Source: Craspedostauros australis (Eukaryota; Bacillariophyta; Bacillariophyceae; Mastogloiales; Achnanthaceae). From it: a DNA stretch of 64,000 bases. A program made the translations under genes and the position numbers. A model generated the notes under the pieces. That model was not told where the DNA came from. It saw only the letters and a program-made list of their open reading frames with translations, and did no database searches. Location of the stretch: NCBI GenBank assembly GCA_026770025.1, contig JAMXDE010000015.1, forward strand, positions 1,240,001 to 1,304,000. The letters are read 5' to 3'. Positions 32,701-42,223 of this stretch are shown piece after piece (position 1 is the stretch's first letter; every line of letters starts with the position of its first letter).

Positions 32701-33563
32701 GATGCAAGGGTGGGCATGACGTTTGAGAGTAGCTGCATCTCGGCCATAGTCAGACCCTTGTGTAGGAGTGATCGAAGGCTCGACAGTGTCCTTGGATCGG
32801 TCGTGGAGGAGTGCACGTGCAGCTGTTTCTCCGGAAGCATGGCGATCTGCTTGCACAGCCGCTGCATGGCCATCTGGAGGCCGGAGTACGGAATGCCGCC
32901 GAGCTTGTTGGAGAGCTCGCACTTTCCGAGGGCGAAGAAGCCAGGGAACGATGGATCATGGTTTGCGCGGCTGTCAGTGCCAGGGCGGCTGTTCTGGTTC
33001 AGGTGCAAAGCCCGCGGCATTCTTCCTGATACAGCTCGCTTGAGATGATTGATGAGCGCCGACTTGCCACTGCCGGACTGTCCTGACACGAGCACCAACG
33101 TGCGCATCGCGCTCTGGATGACTTCGTACGTGGGGTTCGATGTGCTGTTGCTGCTTTCCACTGCGTTAACGTCAATGCTCGCGATTGCTTTCACATTCTC
33201 CACCGAACCGGTCATGGATACCCGGAATGGTGTTGAAGATTGGTGCTCTGGTGGGACGGAGGAGGAAGACGTTGACGATGATGTCGATGCTGATGATGCC
33301 GATGATGACACCGAAGCGCTCCTCCTCTTCGAGGCGTTGCTGCACATGGGCTGTCGCAAGTTCCTTGCACTTGTCAGTTTCATCGCCGTTGATGGATTCT
33401 CGATGGCATTTCGCAAGATCCTGAGCTCCGTCTGCCTCCCAACCAGGCCTACCTTGTCAAAGGCAAGCTTCATTATCGGATCGGCGTTGATCATCGAGTG
33501 ACCCTTCGAAGGTCCATGAGACTCGATGTCGCCGGCGGCGTTCATCGCAACACCAAGATTCAT
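29718..33563. repeat. Segmental duplication copy B (ATPase gene)
   Basis: Partner of 20900-24755. The central coding part is almost identical by eye, while the N-terminal linker and a few short internal patches differ strongly. Confidence 0.85.
29763..33563 (-). CDS. STAND-type ATPase with TPR-like repeats (COG3899-like), copy B
   Basis: 1266 residues from the ATG at 33563, which lines up with an MNL motif conserved in copy A. The frame is open to 33635, but that first codon is GTG and a TAG lies just upstream, so an ATG start at 33563 or an unseen upstream exon is likely. Motifs match copy A: VGLVGRQTELRIL (about 35-48), Walker A GQSGSGKSALI (about 159-169), Walker B VVIAVEDLQWAD (about 356-367) and FVFTHDKVQEAALSM (about 645). 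The linkers differ from copy A in sequence and length (for example the Ser/Thr-rich segment around 32580-32700), while the ATPase core and TPR-like tail are almost unchanged. Both copies keep every nucleotide-binding motif, so both are probably functional. Confidence 0.83.
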   Translation of the reverse strand: MNLGVAMNAAGDIESHGPSKGHSMINADPIMKLAFDKVGLVGRQTELRILRNAIENPSTAMKLTSARNLRQPMCSNASKRRSASVSSSASSASTSSSTSSSSVPPEHQSSTPFRVSMTGSVENVKAIASIDVNAVESSNSTSNPTYEVIQSAMRTLVLVSGQSGSGKSALINHLKRAVSGRMPRALHLNQNSRPGTDSRANHDPSFPGFFALGKCELSNKLGGIPYSGLQMAMQRLCKQIAMLPEKQLHVHSSTTDPRTLSSLRSLLHKGLTMAEMQLLSNVMPTLASALRAKESQPEERQTKDVSSKSTHSCAPSVTSADSVSTLGVGMAMEYRKHTDRLKYVMRRFLQLLCSYCPVVIAVEDLQWADQASLNMIQSWLLDSGNTSLTIIGSYRCNMLDENPTLKATLELLEKSKRERSIRIVDLPVRDLDEDQVEEYLARVLTVSSVSTSSTPNLDDDDAAAHSMPKDQLRQLAKLVHARTGGNVFFMQQYLESLVKSNLIRYGRNSSSSSPPLWTCDLEKIGVDSATITADDIFALMRSKFQEATTAHRFLCVVACLGATFSFGNVCTVLKGLTIHSDHSRFFRRVFETKTFMSDPQIRSMLDECCREGLIQKITNQPSQSESSSTHKDRRKSRRGSKTYGPSQKFVFTHDKVQEAALSMAPTPEDLSELKYRVGEVLLYGLNDDELETKIYVVVNLLNTRPDLMPNHHKMERRMKIAMLNYSAGLNAVKSSAFHLASVYFRAAIDLLPHEHWSNSLDQSIELYSSAAESCFVTSGFAQAQAYCEVVIKQKCPVIKKVKAYHVLADICLAEATKVKGGGTAVDIYVNLLSELGCNFPKSKAGRTWYTLRGLMGAKRMTRTLEARMQNDLPLSEDEHSMAVMKTLNKLGTATIMTEPDLVGLIVIKTLRRSISEGISANTAPALVFLSIIVGFVTGDFDGGQRCGEIGMSMLNATDNREFDSRTILNFYANTYHWKNPLENAIEPMMEAYRLGMACGDMEAAMWALGSFLGISFQTGKPLAKLDSEFMVYTNVMLDFQLSLQHKITCIIWQCVLNLRGSSRHTTKLIGEAYDINKDAYPDDHELAPLTNTIQSAYTLYVASIFGDHEVGASIAVTSCLGWVKEITGGYSLPQFLFHAALCCFAMERTSKDRKYVSTARRCVKLLKTWAKKGCPNFPHNILLLEAEDKDLRKQRTKAASSYEESIKVAKDLKRLQDEAIANEKYAAFQRRRGNMDVANVYLEESIRLYRRWGASKKVEQLLSMVQ

Positions 33564-35099
33564 GTTGTTGATGATGTGATTGCTGTTGCTGTTGCTGTTG
33601 CTGTTGTTGATGCTGATGCGGCTGGCGATTTCCACCTTGAGCTATTGTGTTTCGCAGTTTCTCTTTGTTTCGCGATAGTGGAGGTTGGAGATGAACTGTG
33701 TTGTTGTGGGATTGCGAGATTATGCGTTTGCCAGTTTGCGAGGGTTTGTGTCGATGATTGTGATGATTGTGATGATGATCTGATGATTGCGGGTATTGTC
33801 CTACCTTGTTTCGTCCATAGATCGTCCTCGTACGATACTTTGCTCGAATACAGCACGCGCTTCCTTGTTGGTTTCTCCTGGCGGCGTGTTTCTTACGTGG
33901 TTGGCTTTTATGGACATTGCAAGTGGAAGGATCCATTGACACAAAACCAATGCGTGAGGAGAACGGTCGCGTCTTGTTTCGACGGTCCATATTTCTGTCA
34001 GTGGGGGCAAAATGTCATACTCCTCCACTAGGGTCACGAGTTGTCAATTATGGATGCTGTTTCACGCGCTAGCTGAACGCACCGCTCGCGCTTCCCTCGT
34101 GTTCTCCTCTTTTTGTCCGTAGTCCCTGATTGGTATGTCTGCGAAACCATCTGGTTTTTCTCCTCCCAAGTCCCTACCACTTTGTACTGGTACTCCGTAC
34201 TCTACACAACGACAAACCCAATGACTGTTCTCAAACGTAACGGATCGCTGATTTGGTCATGGAACCATACGATTAGAATCGTAGTCACAATCTACCATGA
34301 GTATCATGATTCGCAGCATTCGCCACAACAAAACTTCCAGCCGAACCTTCTCGTACCAACTTCCATCATCCGCCGATGTGACGACATCTTCTGTCTCCGC
34401 AACCTCCATGTCCAACTTCCGTGCGCGATTTGGGATGTTGATGATCTCGCAAAGCAATAGTATCGTCCAAATGAATAATGTGTCAGAAAGAAGCATGGCT
34501 TGTATAGTATTATTGTGGCCAAAGTGTGCAATAAATACTCTACGTGTCCACCTTGTGCCGTCGCAGCGTGGATTGACATCTAGATACCCAAGTCTCCTGG
34601 ACCCTTCTGTTCGATCGACCTGTACTCGTAGAACCAGCGACACGACATCGGCGAACTTCGTCACGGGCTGTGTTCCAAGACTCTGTCAGTAGTTCTCTGT
34701 GAGACATAATGGGAAGGAGCCTTTCTCTTCCTCCCTTTCTGTCCTTGGACGTGGCATGACCAAAACCTATCTAGTCGGCGTGCACAAAAACGAACTGTCA
34801 ACAAAGTCCAACGAAAGTGGGAACAAGAGATCCATATCCTGCGGGTGACAGACAGATCTTATTCATGCTGTTTAGTGTGATTGAAACAACAATTTTTTCA
34901 GAAATTTGCCAACAAAACACCAAAATGAAAACAGAAACAACAACGACAACACACTGGTGACGAATCGTAGAAGATCAAGAGAGATCAACGACAAGAACGA
35001 CATCGAGATGGCCGAAGCGGTTGCCATGCCCACGCTCGTTGACACTCCCAATTGGAACATAGGCTATCAGCATCAGACAAAGGCTTCGCTACGAGAGCA
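33564..35099. other. Divergent intergenic region between ATPase B and the ankyrin gene
   Basis: About 1.5 kb between divergently transcribed genes; it should hold both promoters. A (GTTGCT)n tract lies at about 33580-33605. A 131-codon ATG frame at 34297-34692 (+) is Ser/Thr-rich but shows no motif and I do not support it. A short ATG frame at 34906-35109 (+) runs out of frame into the ankyrin start and could be an upstream exon or upstream frame. Confidence 0.45.
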
Positions 35100-36113
35100 A
35101 TGGCCGTGACGGTAGAAGACGCGATGAGAGGTGCCAACGATGGTGATCTTGCGATCTTGCGGAGATGGATGGAGCAAGGCGCTGCTGATCTGAAAGAAGG
35201 AGGGCAGGCCTCCGAAGGCATCATTGATGCAGCGCCAACACAGGCGCACTCGTCACAATACTCGTACACCACATCCAGCGACGACCTCAGGAATCTCCTC
35301 CAGCGCCTCTTGCGATGCGCCAGCCGAGGCGGCCATCTGGAGGTTGTCAAGTTCTTCGTCGAGGACTGCAACGTCCAAGTCAATAACAAGGAGCATACCA
35401 AATCCCCTCTGCACGCGGCATGCCAAGCTGGCCACCTGCACGTCGTGAAGTATCTGGTTCTCGATTGCGACGCGGATGTCGCAGCCCTGGATCGCACCCG
35501 CACGACGCCATTCGAAGAAGCCTGCGCAACAGGCAACCTGGAGATGGTCCAGTGCTTCCTCTCGTGCGGCAGGATCCACAAGCAAGACTTCCGCATTGGA
35601 AAGTCCACACCGTTGCACCATGCCTGTCGCACGGGGCATCTGCACATCGTGCAATGCCTCCTGAAAACCTTCGAACTGGACATCAACATGCCCGAGCGCA
35701 TCAGTAAATGGACCGCGCTGCACTTGGCGTGCATGCACAATCGATTGGACGTCGTGCGGTACCTCGCGTCATGCGACGGCATCGATCTCAATGCCCGTGG
35801 CAACATCAGCGCGACGCCGCTCTACATGGCCTGCAAGCACGAGAACCACGAGATCGTGGACTTCCTGCTGTCTTGCGACAGCATCGATGCCAACCTGGCC
35901 AACAAGCGAAGCGAAACGCCTTTGTTTATTGCGTGCCGGCTCAACTATCCCGGCATTCTGGCGAGTATCCTGGCGTCCGGCAAAGGGGATATTCACATCA
36001 AGGACTGCGATGATCGGTCTGCGATGAAGGTGGCGACATCGTTTCGGCTGACCGAGGTGTACGAACTCCTGGTCACCAGCCTCCCGCAAGGTTCCAGAAA
36101 GGCAATCTGGTAG
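35100..36113 (+). CDS. Ankyrin-repeat protein
   Basis: 337 residues from the ATG at 35100, the first ATG in the frame. From about residue 69 to 330 there are about eight ankyrin repeats of 33-36 residues with the usual TPLHxACxxGHLxVVxxLL pattern, for example SPLHAACQAGHLHVVKYLV, TPLHHACRTGHLHIVQCLL and TPLYMACKHENHEIVDFLL. No other domain, signal peptide or membrane segment is visible. Ankyrin arrays bind proteins; no partner can be named. Cysteine is unusually frequent at the ends of the second helices. The downstream decayed ankyrin fragment suggests local duplication or a once longer gene. An upstream exon is possible. Confidence 0.88.
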   Translation: MAVTVEDAMRGANDGDLAILRRWMEQGAADLKEGGQASEGIIDAAPTQAHSSQYSYTTSSDDLRNLLQRLLRCASRGGHLEVVKFFVEDCNVQVNNKEHTKSPLHAACQAGHLHVVKYLVLDCDADVAALDRTRTTPFEEACATGNLEMVQCFLSCGRIHKQDFRIGKSTPLHHACRTGHLHIVQCLLKTFELDINMPERISKWTALHLACMHNRLDVVRYLASCDGIDLNARGNISATPLYMACKHENHEIVDFLLSCDSIDANLANKRSETPLFIACRLNYPGILASILASGKGDIHIKDCDDRSAMKVATSFRLTEVYELLVTSLPQGSRKAIW

Positions 36114-36280
36114 AGTACTTGTACGTAGACATATCTCATGTCACATCATACACGGCTATGTTCCTGCGCTGAAAGAAAATACAGTCCTAGGGTCGCCACG
36201 AACGATGGAGTGAGCAACAACCAGAATGTTCCCCCCTGCATGTCAGGTCAGATGAGAAGAGGCCACAATCCCATCGCACG

Positions 36281-36690
36281 ATGGGTACGACGGCGCATGC
36301 AATCACCACGGAAGCAGAGCCAGATAGGTCCATCTGCTCTACTGACACCTTCGACAAAACGGCGTCGCACTACGCTTGCAGAAATGGGCATCTGGAGGTC
36401 ATTGCACACCTCATCGAGAACGGTTCCATCAGCAGCTTGGATGTGCACTGCTGCGGCGGATGCGGGGATATGCGTATGGTCAAGTGCAACCACGCGCCAA
36501 CGGTGGAAGGCTGAGCGATCTGTATGCCACATTGAAATCAACGGCGTTGGGTTTTGCCTGCCGTTATGGAGGTGGTGGTCAATCTGATGTCTCACGCATA
36601 CGATGGCAGTGAGGACCTGCGCACGAGCAGGGCCTTGCAATACGCGTTTCACACGACGGGGTGCTATGGAATCTCTGCTGACACATCGAC
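36281..36690 (+). pseudogene. Decayed ankyrin-repeat fragment
   Basis: An ATG frame at 36281-36514 contains one good ankyrin repeat (TASHYACRNGHLEVIAHLI) and then stops. The next repeat-like segments continue in other frames: STALGFACRYG around 36538-36570, then MEVVVNLMSHAYDG around 36563-36605 in a third frame. At least two frame changes would be needed to read it as one protein, so it is best seen as a relic of an ankyrin gene or of the 3' part of the neighbouring gene. A small expressed 77-residue protein cannot be excluded. Confidence 0.55.
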
Positions 36691-37156
36691 GATGGCAGAC
36701 CGTTGCATGGCTCCCGTTTGGGGCTTGCCGATGGCCCGAACATGGCAGACCAATTGGAATGCCAGATTCGGGATTAGCTTTGTGATGATTGAGGGAATCG
36801 TGGTGCAGTTGTCACCAGCACCAGCACAATACACAAAATACGAGCTCGTAATCGGATGATGTTAACCGCAAATGAAAAGGTCATGGGAATACCAATGGAG
36901 TTAGACGCTTGAAATGTATTATGGTAGATTTACTATTGCACTGAAATAGTCCGAAGGGGATCGAGTTCGGCAGAGTTGAATGTCTCAAGCCATGACATCC
37001 ATACTCATTGCGTATGATGCTAGTGACGCGACGCGAGAAGATTGCACTGTGTCATGCACCAACACCGAGATGGACGGAATCCACACCACCAACGGCACGG
37101 TCCCGTTGTTTCGAATTGGCCAAGAGCGTGATGGGCCTCCTCGTCTCGTCTCTTTT
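36691..37156. other. Intergenic region
   Basis: Between the ankyrin relic and the 3' end of the acidic membrane protein gene. No gene seen. Confidence 0.4.
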
Positions 37157-38167
37157 CTATTCTTCACTATCTTCGTCCTCATCATCGTCCTCGTCGTCAT
37201 CTTCGTCCTCTTCGTCGTCCGCACTCTCTTCCGCCGGCGTCGGCGCTGGTGTTGGCTTTGACTTCTTTTGCTTGGTTGGCGAAGGCGTCGCTACCGGTGC
37301 GGCCCCCTTGGCGTTTTTGCCGTCCAGCGGCGCCTTGGTCATTTTCGGTGCCGCCTCCACCTTCTTGAGGGTCTTGATCTTGTCCTTCGACACCGTGACT
37401 TCGTAATCGTCGCCTGTCTTCTCTTTGAGTTGCGCCTCGATGACTTCCTTGAGCACAGCTGCGGCCGTTTCATGTATATCATCTTCCTCTTTGTTGACGA
37501 TGGTCTCCACCTCGTCTCGCAGCTCCACCTCAATCATGTTCTCTTCGGCCTTGATGTCATCGAAGGACATATCGGGCTTCCCCTCCTCGCCGTCTGCGGT
37601 GTCGGATTCGATTTCTGCTTTGAGCTTGTCCATCTCGTCGCTCTTGGCCTTGTCTGCCTTTTGCTTGATGTCGTCCTTGACTCTGGACTCGAGCGTCTCG
37701 ACGCATTTCTCGGCAATCTTCGCAATTTCCCCTTCCTCGAGAATGTCCGGGTGGTGCTTCTTGCCAAAGATCCTGTTGACCTGTTTCGTCATCCAATCGT
37801 TTTCCGTTTTCAATTTTTTCTCAAGGATGGTGTTCATCTCATCCACCTTGGCGCCCTCCACTTCCCCGAGCTTGTCCTCTTCAGACTTGACAATTTCGTT
37901 GACGCTCTTGCCATCGATCTTATCCTCTTCGTCACCTTCGGATTTGGTGTCCTCCACGACGTTGATGGTTTCCACCTTCGTGTGCTGCGTGATCTGTCCC
38001 GAACGCGGCGCCTGCGATGACGAGCTGCCGCCGCTGCTGCTGCTCAGCGCGAGGACGAAGAAGATGGCGATGCCTGCGGCGGCGAAGTAGGCGAATTTGT
38101 TGCGGCCGCCAGCACCATCGGCGGCGTTTTTGCCGGAGCTGTTCGAAGGCGATGTTGAATGTAACAT
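37157..38167 (-). CDS. Acidic single-span membrane protein, unknown family
   Basis: 336 residues from the ATG at 38167 (the frame is open to 38191, but without an ATG). A short Ser/Gly/Asn N-terminus is followed by one hydrophobic segment at about 22-40 (FAYFAAAGIAIFFVLALSS) and about 290 residues of highly charged, Lys/Glu/Asp-rich, probably helical sequence. Next comes a Pro/Thr/Lys linker (KPTPAPTPAEE) and a tail of almost pure Asp/Glu ending DEDSEE. With positive charge (RNK) before the span, a type II topology with a luminal acidic domain is likely. The acidic tail could bind calcium or basic proteins, but that is inference. I recognise no catalytic motif. Confidence 0.75.
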   Translation of the reverse strand: MLHSTSPSNSSGKNAADGAGGRNKFAYFAAAGIAIFFVLALSSSSGGSSSSQAPRSGQITQHTKVETINVVEDTKSEGDEEDKIDGKSVNEIVKSEEDKLGEVEGAKVDEMNTILEKKLKTENDWMTKQVNRIFGKKHHPDILEEGEIAKIAEKCVETLESRVKDDIKQKADKAKSDEMDKLKAEIESDTADGEEGKPDMSFDDIKAEENMIEVELRDEVETIVNKEEDDIHETAAAVLKEVIEAQLKEKTGDDYEVTVSKDKIKTLKKVEAAPKMTKAPLDGKNAKGAAPVATPSPTKQKKSKPTPAPTPAEESADDEEDEDDDEDDDEDEDSEE

Positions 38168-39480
38168 TTTACAATATTGTTGTGTACACAAGACGAGTTA
38201 GAGCAAAGATGGGGGTGAAGGAAGCGACGAAAATGGCAGTTGAAGTCGATGTGAGAGTGTGTTTTAGCAGGGTAGAAAGCAGCAATGGTTGACGCACATG
38301 CAGTAGTTGTAGCTCGTAGAGCAGAGGCTGGTCAGCAGGCAACAACGAATTGCTGCAATAGCCACAGCTCAGTTCATCCACCCACCCATCGCTGGGTCCG
38401 TGTTCGCAGCGACGGAACGAATGCCGCCACGATTCGAATGACCGCCGTCTCCCTTGCTTTTCTCACATACCTTGCTCCTGAGACTGGTCTCATCTTGCTG
38501 CGCTATTCGGAATACGCGTTCCCGTTGCTTGATCTGCTCTGTTTGCTTGATTTCGTTACTTCCAACGACTTCTGTAGTCGCAAGAGTTGGAGTGGAGTGA
38601 TGGTACGGACCGCCGGAGTATAGTATGGACAGGATTGGTATGGATGGGATTTGATCATCGAATCTGGAGGCGCCAGAGATCCTCGCGGCAACGATGTTTG
38701 CATTTGGCGCGTTGTTCCATTGTCGTCGCGTTCTGTCGTGCTTCGCTGAATCCTCAAGGGTGCTGATTCGTGTCGTTGTCGTTATCGGTGACCGTGGATG
38801 ACCGCCGAAACGAGCGCGAAAACGGAGCTCGTGCCAACGATCCGTTGGGTTCGCACCAAGGACAGACGTCGACACAATTGAGTTGGGAAACAGCACGCGA
38901 TGGGCAACACGAACGATGACAATGACAATGACAATGGCGCGAAGATCTGAACGCGTTGGTTGCACACAAACACAGTAGACGCAAAGACCAAACCAACACA
39001 ACTGCGGACAGGAGGGACACAAAAGCAATCAATGCCGCAGGCGCACAATTGCTAGCACAAGTATTATATTCTACGAGCTACAGAGGACTTCCAGAGAGTG
39101 CATACCAAGACACTTTGGAGACACAGCCATCACCAAAGGCACATCAACAAAGCAAACGGCAACAGCGAGGACAACATTCACCATACAAAGCGATTGACGA
39201 GTCACACAGCAGAAAAGGAAAGAACTGTTGCTCCCCACGATTCAGAAAGCGCCATCTGTCTGTCTGACAATCGCTGCAATCTCTCCGTTCCATTGCGCCC
39301 AATCTCGCATTGCATTGCATCACAACGCGATCGCCACTCTAGAGAGGAAGGACGAGACGGCTTGTTCATTCAGCACAGCACCACCACCGCATACAGATTC
39401 GACAAACACACACCGATTCAGCCGCTCCAAACGACGACTCTCCTCCGAACCTCCAGCTTGCCAACGCGAATACGAACAGC
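38168..39480. other. Divergent intergenic region
   Basis: About 1.3 kb between two divergent membrane-protein genes, presumably holding both promoters. Frames present are short and overlap on both strands; none is convincing. Confidence 0.5.
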
Positions 39481-41696
39481 ATGAGTCGTAACCACATCTT
39501 TGGCAAGGTGTCTGCCACCGCATGGTTGGCCCTGCTTGCGTGCCTCTGCCTCAACCCGGCCATCACAGCGCAGGCGCTGGGTGAGGTACATGTGCCGGTT
39601 GCATTGCAAGATCAAGTCTCGCGTCAACAGCCAGAGATGGTCGCGGATGTTGCCATTGATCAAGTGGATGGATCCGTGCCAAACAATGACGAAGATAGGT
39701 TGCCATTCGACAGCATCGCAATAGAAGATGCAGGTGCGCGTGGCAAGGTGAATTCGTTGGGCAGGATTCTGGACTCGGAGGTGCTGCAAGCAGAACGAAG
39801 GCTGGCGGGAGGCAAAAAGCACGAGAATGCCCCCAGCGAGGAGGGCGGCAAGGAAAAAGAACAGGCGCCAACCGACGCACCGGAATCGACCGAACCCCCG
39901 ACAGAGACTGCCGAACCAACAGAACCAGCAGGCGAATCAGAACCTACAGGGCAACCGACGAAGCAAAAGACTGCCAAGGCTCCGAAACCTGCTCCTGCAG
40001 GGGATGCCGAACCAACAGAACCAGCAAACGAATCAGAACCTACAGGGCAACCGACGAAGCAAAAGCCTACCGAGGCTCCGACATCTGCTCCCATCGACGT
40101 GTTCGGAGCCGGAGGTGGTACCCCTTCTGAGACGGAGCGCAAAGAAGAAGGTTCGCAGAGCAACTCTGACTCGGAGCCACCAGCATCAGTGCCGACTGGA
40201 ATCAATGGGGGTGGACACACCCCCGACGACACCACGCCACCGCCGACGCCAGCAGGGAAGGAAGGAGTGGACACACCCTCACCGGCTCCCACAAACGCGA
40301 CCGAAACGACAACGGAGCCACCAACAGTCAATGACACGACTTCAGATAACCAATCAGCCGTCGACAGTGCAGGCGGGGGCGATAGTTCTGGTGACGGAAG
40401 CGGTGGCATGGTCAAATGGATCTTTTTTCTCATGCTTTTCGGCGGTGGTGCAGCGTACTACGTGAAAACACGCATGAATTTTGGCTCTCCGCCTGGTGCG
40501 GGCGGAGTTGGAACCGGCGGAAAGTATCGGAAAGTGTAAGTCAGGCCGTGGCGTGCGTGCGCGCGTCCATGCAATTGCGCATGCGTCTGTGTCTGTGAGA
40601 GTTTGTACATGCTTGTGCGAAGGTGTAAAGCAGATGAGCAACGCATGCGCCAAACATGAATATTCCACTGTTGGTCCATTTGCTATTGCCGCTGCTGTTG
40701 TTTTTGTTGCTGTCGAAAGCGTTCCTTCACGAAAGTGCCGTCCGGCTCAGAGCAGTCCATCCGCACCCATTGTTTCATCGGCATCAACTTGGCAACATCA
40801 AAATCAAGCCAAGGAATTCCAATGCGCTCACACTCACTCTGCACGATCCTTCCTTTTCTGTGATGCGTCGCTCTGTATCGAACTAACCGCCATACAGTGC
40901 AACTCTGGATAAGGACACAAGCAGCGATAACGGCCTCGACGATGAATGGGGTTGGGATGATCCCAACAGCAACAGCCTCGTGGCCGGTGGAGGCAGCGGC
41001 CAGGTGGAGCTACCATCCCGATCCTCGCTCGACTTGAAGCAAAGATCGTTTGGGTCGCAGCATCAGCAGAAGCAAAACAATTTGTGGGACAGCAGTGGCC
41101 CAGCCACAACGACCTCGAACGCGCCGATATCCAAGCTCGCAAGTCCCAAATCCTCGGCAGCACCATCGTCCGCAACAAAGATGGGACTTTCGCTTGGACG
41201 GAGCGCTCCTGGCCACACTCCATCCTCATCTTTGCCCACGGCTGCAACACCTGCAGCACCGCCAATATCGTCCTTCGCATCGACGACGGCGGCCTGGGGC
41301 CGAGGCCAGGCAGTTACAAGCTTCGGTCAGATAAAGAAGGCCCCTCCCAAGGCCAAACCCGAGCCTCAGGATGACATCTTTGCCTCAATGGGACTTGCAG
41401 CCACCCCCACATTCTCGCACCCATCATCCAGCGGGAGCGGCGCCGCGAAACCCGCTGTTTCGAAGCCGATGGGTGGCGGACGATGGGCAGCGGCTGCTGC
41501 CACAGCCACAACAACAACCGCAGCGGCATCGACAATGTCTGGCATGTCACTGAAAGCAGCATCAGGATCGACAACAGCGGCCACATCCTCGCTCGCTGCC
41601 GCTGCCGGAACTGCAGATCTGAGCACCGACAACACCGGCGGCGATGACGATGATTGGGGAGATGACGGAGATCTCGACGACCTTCTCGACCTGTAA
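39481..41696 (+). CDS. Type I membrane protein with Pro/Thr repeats and acidic WxW tail, two exons
   Basis: Exons 39481-40535 and 40898-41696 (intron GTAAGT...ACAG, 362 bases) give 617 residues. A signal peptide covers residues 1-32 (TAWLALLACLCLNPAITAQA). The luminal part is Glu/Pro/Thr-rich, with two copies of a 32-residue repeat (AEPTEPA.ESEPTGQPTKQK) and a long Pro/Thr/Ser region suited to O-glycosylation. A single span at about 309-330 (WIFFLMLFGGGAAYYV) precedes a cytosolic tail. The tail has DDEWGWDDPN at about 366-376 and ends DDDDWGDDGDLDDLLDL. WxW in acidic context is the type of motif known to bind the delta-COP mu-homology domain, and LLDL resembles a clathrin box, so a Golgi/ER trafficking protein is plausible. 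No enzyme domain is seen. Confidence 0.82.
39910..40101 (+). repeat. Two tandem copies of a 96-bp coding repeat
   Basis: The sequence starting GCCGAACCAACAGAACCAGC at 39910 recurs at 40006, an exact 96-base period (32 codons). The two copies differ at a few positions, mostly in the last third. Confidence 0.9.
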
Positions 41697-42223
41697 AGCT
41701 ACACCCCATCGTGCGGGCGAAACGATCAGACACTGGGCAAAAGTATCCGTGGAGCGTAGGATTCTGTTTCGAATAAATTTTAGATCCTGTTACCAGTGTA
41801 GGTGGAACCAAGCAAACTACGAGCAGGAACGATCAGAGCATTTAGTGCATGTTTCAAGTGGATTATTCCGAAGCGATGGATGCAAATGTATCTTCGCCTT
41901 ACGACGCACGCGCTCGATGCGGCGATTTGAGCGATCCGACAGTCCCTCCCCAGTCCACACGATGCGACCGAGAAAGCAGAAGTGTACCCAGCACTTTCAT
42001 CACAACCATTCTATGATAATATATAATATAGTACGTACATCCCAATCACTCTGGCCAACGTCACCGTGTACCAATGGAGCGCGTGCAAACATCTCAGTGT
42101 AGCTCGCACTCCAGTATGCTCGTAAAAGTATGAGTACGAATACGAGGACTCGACGCACGTCATCCCGCTGAATGATCCACCGAAGCATATGTAACAAAAT
42201 TGCCCTCTTCAACGATGGTGAGC
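41697..42223. other. Convergent 3' region
   Basis: 3' sides of the type I membrane protein gene and the DUF6824 gene. An AATAAA at 41772-41777, 76 bases after the stop codon, is a good candidate polyadenylation signal for the plus-strand gene. No gene seen. Confidence 0.5.
41772..41777 (+). promoter_or_regulatory. Candidate polyadenylation signal
   Basis: Canonical AATAAA hexamer 76 bases downstream of the stop at 41696. Confidence 0.45.

Noticed and set aside
34297-34692. 131-codon ATG frame in the divergent spacer
   Set aside because: No motif, no topology, overlapping frames on the other strand; kept only as a remark.
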